Both the position numbers and the translations under genes were made by a program. Positions 1-7,047 of a DNA stretch of 17,262 nucleotides are shown piece after piece; position 1 is the stretch's first letter; each line of letters opens with the position of its first letter. This DNA is from a bacterium (GTDB lineage: Bacteria > UBA4055), in contig JAKQBN010000073.1 in assembly GCA_029559475.1 (NCBI GenBank), forward strand, positions 1-17,262, written 5' to 3'. The notes below the pieces were generated by a model. It saw only the letters and a list, made by a program, of their open reading frames with translations, searched no databases and was not told the DNA's origin.

Positions 1-34
1 TGCTGAAATAAAGCAGATCAGCAATATTGTATAA
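1..34 (+). CDS. Possible C-terminal tail of a rightward gene cut by the window edge
   Basis: In the frame beginning at base 2 the sequence reads AEIKQISNIV and then a TAA at 32-34; the other two forward frames stop within the first 11 bases. The stop sits on the left edge of a perfect palindromic terminator, which is where a converging gene would be expected to end. Only ten codons are visible, so neither family nor function can be named, and the open stretch could be chance. Confidence 0.3.
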   Translation, partial: AEIKQISNIV

Positions 35-72
35 ACTAAAAAGAGGTTCAATTGAACCTCTTTTTAGTTTAT
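31..72. terminator. Perfect 42-bp palindrome, bidirectional intrinsic terminator
   Basis: The 21 bases at 31-51 are the exact reverse complement of 52-72, centred on AATT. The core stem GAGGTTCAA/TTGAACCTC is flanked by A5 on one side and T5 on the other, so either strand gives a GC-containing hairpin followed by a U-tract. It lies 10 bases beyond the stop of the leftward C25 protease gene and overlaps the putative stop of a rightward gene. It therefore fits a shared terminator between convergent genes. Confidence 0.85.
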
Positions 73-82
73 GCTTTTAATT

Positions 83-3000
83 TTATTTTATAAGAAGCAT
101 CTTACTCGTAAGTTTTCTGCCGGACGCTTCGAGGGTATAAAAATATATGCCGCTATTCAGGTCGTCAGCTCTGAAATTTACTTCGTGTATCCCTTTTAAT
201 GCTTTTCCGCTAAAGAGGTCTTTTAGGAGCTGTCCGTTTGAATTATAAACACTCAGGCGTACGATATCGTCTACCGGAATCGAGAATCTAATTAAAGTAG
301 ACGGGTTGAAAGGGTTCGGGTAGTTCTTGTATAATACCGGAACATCAGGAACAGATGTTGTCTCTTCTATACCCGTAACAGCTCCGGATACGAGAATGTT
401 GTCTATCCATGCGCAGTCCGAACCGTTGGAAGTATTAACATCTTTTGAGTATACCCAAGTAAATGTGTGAATTCCAGAAGTGACAGGGAAATTTTCATAA
501 GACCAGTCTCTTTCTCCGCTCCATTTCTGCTGTTCAGTACCGTCTATAAGGAATGAAAGAACGTCATAATTTGATTCTGACGACACTTTTTTATAAAAAC
601 TGATAGATCCATCTTCATAAAAATTAAAATCAATGTTCATTTCAGAACTCTGGTAATCGGTGATCGCTCCCGATCTAGCTGAATACAGACCGGTATGGAA
701 AACTGTATTATCTGCTGTCCAGGGAAGGTCTCCGCTGAAATACCAGGGATTTGTTGCAAAATCGCCTGTTTCGAAACTTTCGGTCATTCCTACGAAAATG
801 TCAAACGGAAAAGAATTACTGTATCCGCCGGCAGATTCCAGATCAAGACTGAATTTCAGATGTGCACCATTCTGTATAGACGATGAAAAATCCACATTGA
901 AGATGATGTCTGTTTCGGATGATCCTGAAATTGACGGAATATTCTGAGATGAAGAAACCGTAACGTCCGCACCTGTTGTCTCAGAAAGTACTGCGGTAAT
1001 ATCGCTTATCGATCCCGATCCAGAATTTATGACCTTAACAGTAATATCACGATTATCGCCGGGCTTGATAAAATCACCAGTATAGGAAACTTCGTAAGAA
1101 AGGTTCGGTGATCCGGCCATAAACTTTATTGAAGAATAATAGGTTCTTTTTGACGAGTCATTAATTACCAGATCGATCCTGATCTCTTCTTTGTCCGGTA
1201 CGTCCTGAGATAATGAATAATAGAAAGCTGTGCTTTTATTAAGCGAATCTGATGCCGCTATGTCAGCAAATGCTTCAAGAGAATCTGTAATATTGATATA
1301 TTTATTTAAAGAAGTAGCTTTTACAGAAATTCCCTGCGAAGGAAGCACGCCGATGTTCTTTAATTCGATACCGATAGTTCCGTTAGATCCGAAGTTGATA
1401 TCGGAAACTGAGTAATTGTTTAGCAGTAAATAAGGCGTAGTTAGTTCTTCTACAGGTAAAGTTTTAAAATACGGTTTTTTGAACTGCGATGTCACTGTAA
1501 GATATGCGTTTCCGGACAAGAACGGATCAATAGTCACAACAGCATATCCGTACTCATCAGCAACTGCAGCTCCGTGGAGGATCCCTTCATCATCAGTAAG
1601 ACTGACATAAGACCCTTCAAGGGCCTGAACAGTAAAGTATGTAACTCCGGGAGTAATGACAGGATTGCATGTGACAGTATTTTCTCCTGGTATGCCCATA
1701 TAAACCATAAGTGAAGGATCTCCGAACAAATGATAAGCTGACCAGTAAGAACTTGTGTAAGAAGTATTAAGCTCCTCAACAGCCATTAACCCCGAAAATC
1801 TTATTGCGCCCTGTGTCGGATAATTCATCCTCATAGCGCCGTCATACATACCGTAACTGTCTGGAGTATAAGGAGGCGTTATATCACCCGTAACGGCTTC
1901 TCCGGTTCCCATAGCAAGATCTTCATCCCAATATGTAGACATAGAAGCTCCAATGAAACCGATACCACCTTTATTTGCAGCGTTTAGCCATGATTCACCG
2001 AAGCACTCTGTATCTCTGAAAGATCCTGTCAGGCAGCAGTTGCCTACAACAAGCGGATATTCTCCGGCATTTGAGAGACCGTTAACATTATTTATTGTAA
2101 AAGTCGGATCGGAGAAGCTGCTGTTGGAACCATGCGCAGTATAATTATAAAATGCCACACCGGCAGATACTTCAGCAACTATTGCAGCGTCAGCAGATGA
2201 ATTCGCAGATGCCGGATAATAATAAGGTATCCCGGTAATGTTCACGTTAGTACCATCAACAGGCAGCAGATATCCGTTTTTAAAATAATACGACATTCCG
2301 TATCTTATCTGCGGATTACCGTAAGATGCCGCATAATTTCCGTCAACTCCCGACACTCCAAGAACTCTCGAAAGGTAAGTAAAATCCTGTCCCGGGTTGA
2401 AAGCTGTGTCGAACTGATTTTTCTCATACCAGATCGTTTTATCTATCTGAGCGTTTAGTTCATCAAGATTATTCACCGAAAACCGGCCTACATATATAGA
2501 CGGAATTCTGTTAGTATTAGAAGTTGCTCCTATCACGCTATACATAAGGTCGGAAACCGTAACTCCGCCCGTTGAACCTAGCGCAGGATTCTGTTCTGTA
2601 GGAACAACATAAGTACCCGACTGATCGCCGATTATGAGAAGGAATGTAGGTTTGGGAGTCAGATTGTTATATTGCTCTTCCACCCATGTATCGACTGTAG
2701 ATGTAGTAGAGGATGAAGAGAAAAATTGTGTAATTACATTAAAACCTTTCTGAGTTTTCCATTCAATAAATTCATCGAGTTTAGCGTTCCCCAAAAGAAC
2801 CTCATTCGCAACGATCAGATATGTTACAGGATAACGGGTAAGGTCTTCCTTTGATTTTGAAGGAATGTAATTGATCGTCTTCGCAAACTGATTCTCGAAG
2901 AAAGGCGAGTAATGTTCAGCTTTATTAATGGCTAAATCTGATTTGATTCCGCTGAAAGTTACTCTGAGCTTTAATTCCGTATAAACTTTCATAGAATTTC

Positions 3001-3544
3001 TGACAGGATTATATCTGACGGGAGATACTTTAAGTACTCCTATTTCTACTCCGCGCATCGTTCCGCTTTTGCTAATCTCTGCAGTTACAAATTCATTAAA
3101 TCTGTCTGACAAATAAGCGGCTTCATTTTTAACGAATTTTATATCCTCGGGTTTTGCGGATTTTGAATAAGAAGGCTGAACGGGGATGATCTTTGAAAAT
3201 ATCCCGAATTCATCAAGAAAGATCTCTTTTTCCTGAAACGAAACAACAGATACTTCCGGATTTGAACCGTGAGGGAATTCGATCAGTTCTTTTAGAACGG
3301 GGAGTTTTGGAGATCCGATCTCCTGACTGAATTTTGCTCCTTCGAATCCTAATTGAACGAATTCGCCTTTTTCTGTTATGACCGGTGTAAAATCAAATTT
3401 TTCAAGATTTAGATCGAATTCAAAACCGTCTGCGGAATTCGATCCGACTTTAAAACCCGAAATGCCGTTATCCGAAAGCATAATAGTTCCGCTATACAGG
3501 GAGATCAGGCATATCAGAGTTAAGACTAATAATATTTTTTTCAT
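83..3544 (-). CDS. Secreted gingipain-like C25 cysteine protease with T9SS sorting tail
   Basis: A 1153-residue precursor of a secreted or surface cysteine endopeptidase. In order: signal peptide (about 1-20, MKK then a Leu/Ile-rich core); gingipain-type propeptide (about 25-230); C25 catalytic domain (about 238-615); an Ig-like C25 C-terminal domain (about 617-700); further beta-sandwich, CARDB-like segments (about 705-915); a jelly-roll or MAM-like module (about 921-1052); and a C-terminal sorting domain (about 1068-1153) with KNYPNPFNPSTLI and ending KMLLIK. The likely catalytic dyad is His471 in YTAHGS and Cys504 in GNCCLTGSF, matching YTGHGS and ACVNG of Rgp gingipains. VGRFSVNNLDELNAQIDKT is also gingipain-like. 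The start chosen is the MKK at 3542-3544, which follows GGAGG at 3549-3553; a longer in-frame start 20 codons upstream would bury the signal peptide and overlap the promoter. Cleavage specificity (Arg, Lys or other) cannot be read. T9SS export is inferred from the tail. Confidence 0.9.
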   Translation of the reverse strand: MKKILLVLTLICLISLYSGTIMLSDNGISGFKVGSNSADGFEFDLNLEKFDFTPVITEKGEFVQLGFEGAKFSQEIGSPKLPVLKELIEFPHGSNPEVSVVSFQEKEIFLDEFGIFSKIIPVQPSYSKSAKPEDIKFVKNEAAYLSDRFNEFVTAEISKSGTMRGVEIGVLKVSPVRYNPVRNSMKVYTELKLRVTFSGIKSDLAINKAEHYSPFFENQFAKTINYIPSKSKEDLTRYPVTYLIVANEVLLGNAKLDEFIEWKTQKGFNVITQFFSSSSTTSTVDTWVEEQYNNLTPKPTFLLIIGDQSGTYVVPTEQNPALGSTGGVTVSDLMYSVIGATSNTNRIPSIYVGRFSVNNLDELNAQIDKTIWYEKNQFDTAFNPGQDFTYLSRVLGVSGVDGNYAASYGNPQIRYGMSYYFKNGYLLPVDGTNVNITGIPYYYPASANSSADAAIVAEVSAGVAFYNYTAHGSNSSFSDPTFTINNVNGLSNAGEYPLVVGNCCLTGSFRDTECFGESWLNAANKGGIGFIGASMSTYWDEDLAMGTGEAVTGDITPPYTPDSYGMYDGAMRMNYPTQGAIRFSGLMAVEELNTSYTSSYWSAYHLFGDPSLMVYMGIPGENTVTCNPVITPGVTYFTVQALEGSYVSLTDDEGILHGAAVADEYGYAVVTIDPFLSGNAYLTVTSQFKKPYFKTLPVEELTTPYLLLNNYSVSDINFGSNGTIGIELKNIGVLPSQGISVKATSLNKYINITDSLEAFADIAASDSLNKSTAFYYSLSQDVPDKEEIRIDLVINDSSKRTYYSSIKFMAGSPNLSYEVSYTGDFIKPGDNRDITVKVINSGSGSISDITAVLSETTGADVTVSSSQNIPSISGSSETDIIFNVDFSSSIQNGAHLKFSLDLESAGGYSNSFPFDIFVGMTESFETGDFATNPWYFSGDLPWTADNTVFHTGLYSARSGAITDYQSSEMNIDFNFYEDGSISFYKKVSSESNYDVLSFLIDGTEQQKWSGERDWSYENFPVTSGIHTFTWVYSKDVNTSNGSDCAWIDNILVSGAVTGIEETTSVPDVPVLYKNYPNPFNPSTLIRFSIPVDDIVRLSVYNSNGQLLKDLFSGKALKGIHEVNFRADDLNSGIYFYTLEASGRKLTSKMLLIK

Positions 3545-3548
3545 GGAA

Positions 3549-3553
3549 CCTCC
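3549..3553 (-). promoter_or_regulatory. Ribosome binding site of the C25 protease gene
   Basis: On the minus strand GGAGG lies four bases before the ATG at 3544. It supports the internal MKK start over the longer open frame that begins at 3604. Confidence 0.7.
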
Positions 3554-3569
3554 ATAATAATTTCGACTA

Positions 3570-3598
3570 AATATATACTTCAATTTCATTAAAAACAA
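3570..3598 (-). promoter_or_regulatory. Candidate sigma70-like promoter for the C25 protease gene
   Basis: On the minus strand TTGTTT (3593-3598) is followed after exactly 17 bases by TATATT (3570-3575), about 25 bases before the start codon. The region is AT-rich, so a chance match is possible. Bacteroidota-type sigma factors may use a different consensus. Confidence 0.45.
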
Positions 3599-3608
3599 TG
3601 TCATTGTT
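3594..3608. promoter_or_regulatory. Operator-like inverted repeat AACAATG-T-CATTGTT
   Basis: Seven-base arms, perfectly inverted around one central T, overlap the candidate -35 of the leftward protease gene. The repeat lies about 75 bases upstream of the divergent glycosyltransferase start. Its position suits a repressor or activator site, but no regulator can be assigned. Confidence 0.4.
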
Positions 3609-3682
3609 CATATTTTATTAAATTCAAATATTGATTTAAAACTTATTTATTGTTAACTTGAACATCAAAAAACGGATCAGGA

Positions 3683-4630
3683 ATGGAAATATCAAAAACA
3701 CTTGTTTCAATTTTCATACCGGCTTATAATGAGGCGGATAACATCCCCGAGCTCTTTAAGAAGCTTCAGAAGATAATCGACGGTGATAAGATAAATGATT
3801 ATGAGCTTATAATTGTCGATGACGGGTCTAAAGATAAAACGCGAGAAAAGATCGAAGAAGGAATGAAGATCCATTCTTTCATAAAGTCCTTTTATCACAG
3901 GCGTAATATGGGTCTGACAGAAGCAATGAGGACGGGTTTTCCGAACTGCCGGGGTGAATACGTGATTTTTCTGCCGGGCGATCTTGAAAGTGATCCAGAA
4001 GAAGACGTACCTTTGCTTCTCGATAAGCTCAAAGAAGGATTCGATCTTGTGACCGGGTGGCGACAGGGAAGGAATGACGGCAAAATGTTCGCTTCAAAGA
4101 TCTATAATCAGGTTTCAAGAAATCTCTTTAAAGTGTCGGTTCACGACATGAACTGGATAAAAGGGTTCAGGCGGACAGTTTTAGATGACCTCGAACTCAG
4201 ATCGGACTGGCACAGGTTTATAGTTATGATGGCTGCCAATAAAGGATATAAGATAACTGAAGTAAAAACTAAATGGCATCCGCGGAAATACGGGAAGTCA
4301 AAGTTCGGACTAATGAGATTCCCGATATCTATGATTGATGTTCTTGTAGTAAAATTCAACATGGTGTTCGGGACAAAACCTATGCAGTTCTTCTCGCTTC
4401 TAGGTGCACTTGTTGCCGGCACCGGGATCATGGGACTGATCTATCTTGCAATTTATTATTTTGCAACTCAGACGCAGATCAGGCCGCTTTTCACTCTTTT
4501 TACGACTATGATCATAGCCGGCGTTCAGCTTTTTGTTACAGGGTTTCTTGCCGAGCTTGTAGTTACTTTACGCTCGGATCTGGAGAATTTAAAAAATAAG
4601 ATCGAAAAGCAGAAAAATGACGGACATTAA
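3683..4630 (+). CDS. Membrane-anchored family 2 glycosyltransferase (dolichol-phosphate-mannose-synthase/GtrB type)
   Basis: 315 residues. An N-terminal GT-A catalytic domain (about 6-225) opens with VSIFIPAYNEADNIPEL and contains VDDGS (Asp46/Asp47). FLPGDLESDPEE (about 96-107) sits where the family usually has DADLQDPPE, so the first Asp of the DXD is replaced by Pro while Asp100 remains. HPRKYGKSKFG (about 199-209) is the usual RxxGxSK element. Two transmembrane helices follow (about 234-260 and 268-294), then a short charged cytoplasmic tail. Members transfer a sugar from a nucleotide donor to a polyprenyl phosphate or related lipid at the inner face of the cytoplasmic membrane; donor and acceptor here are unknown. 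The start has only a weak, very close AGGA. The last 14 bases overlap the next glycosyltransferase, indicating one operon and probable translational coupling. Confidence 0.87.
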   Translation: MEISKTLVSIFIPAYNEADNIPELFKKLQKIIDGDKINDYELIIVDDGSKDKTREKIEEGMKIHSFIKSFYHRRNMGLTEAMRTGFPNCRGEYVIFLPGDLESDPEEDVPLLLDKLKEGFDLVTGWRQGRNDGKMFASKIYNQVSRNLFKVSVHDMNWIKGFRRTVLDDLELRSDWHRFIVMMAANKGYKITEVKTKWHPRKYGKSKFGLMRFPISMIDVLVVKFNMVFGTKPMQFFSLLGALVAGTGIMGLIYLAIYYFATQTQIRPLFTLFTTMIIAGVQLFVTGFLAELVVTLRSDLENLKNKIEKQKNDGH

Positions 4631-5774
4631 GCCGAAGATTCTGATCCTGACACACTGCTTTCCATCCGATCCGTCAGACATACCGGGGAATTTTCTTTTT
4701 GACCTCTGCGAAGATCTGGTGAGCCGGGGAGCCAGAGTATCGGTTGTTACTCAAACAATGAGCAGAAAACCGGATCCTGAATTTATTAAAAGATCTGGTG
4801 CCGAAATGATCTATTTTCGCTGGCGCGGAGGCGGCGAAAGATTCTCCAACCTGAAATTATCATCAATAAAGAATTTAATGAATGTATTGTCGCTTCTTTA
4901 TAACGGAAGAAAGACTTTCAAAAATCAAATCCGGTCATCAGAATACGATCTAGTAATATCATGCTGGCTTGTTCCGGCCGGTATATGGTCTTTCTCGCTG
5001 TTAAAAAACGAGCACCACGCCGTATGGGCGCTGGGTTCTGACGTAAGTGTATATTCAAAGAAATTTTTTCACAAACAGCTTCTAAAATTGATCCTTTCGA
5101 AGAACGGAACGGTCTTTACGAACAGCATAAATCACCAGAAGGTCATAAAGAATGTTCTTAATTCCAGATCAGAGCTGTTATATACTGGAAGACAATTGCC
5201 TCCGCCGAAAACGATCTATAAAAAATCGGAAAAATTGATGCTGCTGTTCATCGGAAGGCTCGAAAAAGTCAAAGGACCGGATATCCTATTTTCCGCACTT
5301 AAAATGTCGGGTATAAAAGACTTTGAACTTAAGATTATAGGTGACGGCCCGATGATGACAGAACTTTCTGCAAGTTCAAAATCTGACGGGCTTGAAGAGA
5401 AAATATTCTTTCTGGGAGAAAGGGACTCTGCAGTTATTTCTGACGAACTGACATCGGCTGATTATCTTGTAATAAGTTCGAGAAGCGAAAGCATGCCCGT
5501 GGTTTTCTGGGAGGCGATGCAGACATCCACACCCGTCCTTTCAACAGATGTTGGCGACATAGGCTATTACTGCGAAAAGTATAACGTAGGAAGAGTATGC
5601 CATGCAGATGAAAAGTCTTTATCCGAACTTCTGTTGTTCGCAGATGAATTCCGGCCGATGAGAGATTCAATGGCATCGAATACATCAAAAGTCAGAGATT
5701 TGAGCAGCATAAGGAAATCCGCGGAAATAATATATAAAAAAGCTGGAAATTTCAAAAAAGAACGCTTAAAGTAA
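4617..5774 (+). CDS. Family 4 glycosyltransferase (GT-B fold)
   Basis: 385 residues, no signal peptide or membrane helix, so probably cytosolic. The N-terminal Rossmann-like half begins KILILTHCFPSDPSDIPGNF, typical of retaining GT4 enzymes that meet their acceptor near the membrane. The C-terminal half carries FIGRLEKVKGPD (Arg214, Lys219), IIGDGP (about 241-246) and the E-x7-E signature, Glu291 to Glu299 in ESMPVVFWEA, followed by TPVLSTDVG. These residues bind the nucleotide-sugar diphosphate in the family. The gene starts inside the end of the GT2 gene (ATG 4617 against TAA 4628-4630) and has no clear Shine-Dalgarno, so it likely depends on coupled translation. Together the pair suggests lipid-linked glycan, exopolysaccharide or glycolipid synthesis. 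The exact sugar cannot be read. Confidence 0.87.
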   Translation: MTDIKPKILILTHCFPSDPSDIPGNFLFDLCEDLVSRGARVSVVTQTMSRKPDPEFIKRSGAEMIYFRWRGGGERFSNLKLSSIKNLMNVLSLLYNGRKTFKNQIRSSEYDLVISCWLVPAGIWSFSLLKNEHHAVWALGSDVSVYSKKFFHKQLLKLILSKNGTVFTNSINHQKVIKNVLNSRSELLYTGRQLPPPKTIYKKSEKLMLLFIGRLEKVKGPDILFSALKMSGIKDFELKIIGDGPMMTELSASSKSDGLEEKIFFLGERDSAVISDELTSADYLVISSRSESMPVVFWEAMQTSTPVLSTDVGDIGYYCEKYNVGRVCHADEKSLSELLLFADEFRPMRDSMASNTSKVRDLSSIRKSAEIIYKKAGNFKKERLK

Positions 5775-5776
5775 TA

Positions 5777-5805
5777 TTGACAAAACGGTTATGCTTTAAT
5801 ATATT
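5777..5805 (+). promoter_or_regulatory. Sigma70-like promoter of the MerR-FAD operon
   Basis: TTGACA at 5777-5782 is a full match to the -35 consensus. It is followed after 17 bases by TATATT at 5800-5805 (five of six). It starts three bases after the stop of the upstream glycosyltransferase and predicts transcription from about 5812. That leaves a leader of about 35 bases carrying GGAG. The 17-bp spacer is ordinary, unlike the stretched 19-bp spacer of classical MerR-activated promoters. Confidence 0.65.
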
Positions 5806-5836
5806 CCAAATGTATCTTACAGAATTGTTACAAGTT

Positions 5837-5840
5837 GGAG
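5837..5840 (+). promoter_or_regulatory. Ribosome binding site fixing the TTG start of the MerR-like gene
   Basis: GGAG lies seven bases before the TTG at 5848-5850. No ATG is available upstream of the conserved YYTIGEVS helix-turn-helix start, so a TTG start is required. Confidence 0.6.
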
Positions 5841-5847
5841 AAAAAAC

Positions 5848-6225
5848 TTGGATTTGATCAAAGAAAGGATTTACTATACAATAGGCGAAGTATCAACTAT
5901 TCTGAATCTTAATGCGTCAACTATACGGTATTGGGAGAAAAAATTCGATCTTATCAAAATATCAAAAAGGAACGGCGCATCAAAAAGAAAATATGAGTTG
6001 AAAGATATTCAGGTTCTTTTCAGAATTAAGACTCTTTTGAAAGATGAGAACAATTCAATAAAGAAGGCAAAAGAGCTGATGCTGAACTGGAAGCCGTCAG
6101 ATGATTTTGAAACATTTAAAAAAGCAGTCGAAAAATCCAATCAGCCTGAGATTAAAATATCAAAAGAGAATTTTCAGAAAATCAAAAATATCATCGCGGA
6201 TATCAGAAAACTTCTAAAAAAATAA
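5848..6225 (+). CDS. MerR-family winged-helix transcriptional regulator, TTG start
   Basis: 125 residues. A MerR-type winged helix-turn-helix covers about 9-75: YYTIGEVSTILNLNASTIRYWEKKF holds the two HTH helices and the diagnostic IRYWE, followed by the wing (KRNGASKRKYELKDIQ) and the second HTH-like part (VLFRIKTLLK...SIKKAKELM). Residues about 85-125 form a short Lys/Glu-rich helical tail that could dimerise. There is no large effector-binding domain and no cysteine, so this is not a classical metal sensor. Small MerR-like proteins of this type are common in Bacteroidota relatives. It has its own promoter and is immediately followed, with no gap, by a FAD-binding protein, which may be its target, partner or effector. 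Ligand and target sites are unknown; autoregulation is only a guess. Confidence 0.85.
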   Translation: MDLIKERIYYTIGEVSTILNLNASTIRYWEKKFDLIKISKRNGASKRKYELKDIQVLFRIKTLLKDENNSIKKAKELMLNWKPSDDFETFKKAVEKSNQPEIKISKENFQKIKNIIADIRKLLKK

Positions 6226-6933
6226 ATGCTTTCAAGCCAGAATAAGAACAAACTCATAGCGATCCTCGAACACAAAAATTATGAAACCGCAGGCGATTCG
6301 CTTATTATATTTCCCGAGGATATAAATTATGTGGGAACTTTAATAAAGACAGCCAAAAGATTCGGGATGAAGATCATCCCTATAGGAGGCGGGTCGACTT
6401 TTGAACAGAATTATAATCCCCTGCCGAATTCTTTTTTCCTGTCCACACAGAAACTTAACAGTATAACGGATCTTGATAAAAACAACATGTTCATCGAGCT
6501 TCAGTCTGGTTGTAACTGGAAAAATGTTTTTACAGAACTTTCCGGCCAGGGACTATATTTTCCTATTGATATTAACACAATAAGCGAAAAACGGACCGCA
6601 GGTGGAATTTTTTCTTCGTTAAAACCCGATTCCAAAGCTTCGAACTATTTTACGGGGCTCGAATTTATTGCTCCCGACGGTTCTATTATGCGTTACGGCT
6701 GCAAAACATTAAAGAACGTATCCGGTTATGATCTCGTAAAATTCATGTCGGGTAGCTGCGGCAAGTTCGGTATAATCACGTCGCTTATTTTAAGACTTTT
6801 TTCTTCGGAGAAAAATTTCTTTATTTTCGAAGACATCGGCTCGATCAGTGTTAACAGAAATGAATTAAAAGAAGATCCTGTTTATCTAAGGCTTAAAGCG
6901 GAACTCGACCCGAATGAAATATTCGTTTCGTAA
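6226..6933 (+). CDS. Short FAD-binding (GlcD/GlcE-like, PCMH-fold) protein lacking the cap domain
   Basis: 235 residues. The FAD-binding type 4 fold is clear: IIPIGGGST (about 50-58) corresponds to the pyrophosphate-binding loop, RTAGGIFSS (about 123-131) to the second flavin-contact glycine segment, and KNVSGYDLVKFMSGSCGKFG (about 163-182) to the KNVAGYDL region typical of glycolate oxidase subunit GlcE. After LILRLF (about 192) the family normally has a substrate/cap domain of more than 100 residues. Here only about 25 residues intervene before LRLKAELDPNEIF, which resembles the usual extreme C-terminus. The protein thus looks internally shortened rather than cut off. The ATG abuts the TAA of the MerR-like gene and has no clear Shine-Dalgarno, implying coupled translation. 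FAD binding is well supported. A dehydrogenase activity is uncertain; a sensory or subunit role is possible. Confidence 0.8.
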   Translation: MLSSQNKNKLIAILEHKNYETAGDSLIIFPEDINYVGTLIKTAKRFGMKIIPIGGGSTFEQNYNPLPNSFFLSTQKLNSITDLDKNNMFIELQSGCNWKNVFTELSGQGLYFPIDINTISEKRTAGGIFSSLKPDSKASNYFTGLEFIAPDGSIMRYGCKTLKNVSGYDLVKFMSGSCGKFGIITSLILRLFSSEKNFFIFEDIGSISVNRNELKEDPVYLRLKAELDPNEIFVS

Positions 6934-6942
6934 TTTTTTTGT

Positions 6943-6971
6943 TTGACTTAAGGCATTTATTAGTATAAATT
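6943..6971 (+). promoter_or_regulatory. Candidate promoter of the 1179-residue secreted protein gene
   Basis: TTGACT (6943-6948) is followed by the AT-rich TATAAATT (6964-6971). The spacer is 15 bases to TATAAA or 17 to TAAATT, so neither choice is ideal. TAGTA-TAAAT-TACTA (6961-6975) is a small inverted repeat over the -10. A start near 6978 would leave a leader of about 70 bases. Confidence 0.4.
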
Positions 6972-7035
6972 ACTATGTATTCTTTTTGTATATAGCGATA
7001 ATTCAACAAAAAGAAGCGATCTCGATAAATTATTT

Positions 7036-7043
7036 AAGGAGGA
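7036..7043 (+). promoter_or_regulatory. Strong ribosome binding site AAGGAGGA
   Basis: AAGGAGGA is close to the full anti-Shine-Dalgarno complement. It is four bases before the ATG at 7048 and is the strongest such site in the window, which suggests high expression of the secreted protein. Confidence 0.75.
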
Positions 7044-7047
7044 ATCA

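Noticed and set aside
660-2144. Plus-strand open frames of 60-95 codons inside the C25 protease gene
   Set aside because: They lie antisense to a continuous, domain-rich coding sequence, have no recognisable domains and no convincing ribosome binding sites.
3545-3604. Longer N-terminus of the C25 protease (20 extra residues)
   Set aside because: It would cover the candidate promoter and GGAGG and place charged and aromatic residues before a normal signal peptide.
3609-3682. Promoter for the GT2-GT4 operon (TTGATT at 3631 with TAACTT at 3654)
   Set aside because: The -10 matches only half of the consensus in a very AT-rich stretch; a promoter must be near but I cannot place it.
6911-6940. 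Possible terminator after the FAD-binding protein gene
   Set aside because: CGAAT/ATTCG gives only a five-base-pair stem and is eight bases away from the T-run; too weak to call.
6226-7047. FAD-binding protein shortened by a frameshift or premature stop
   Set aside because: The last residues (LKAELDPNEIF) match the normal family C-terminus, and the following 114 bases show no continuing coding sequence in any frame.
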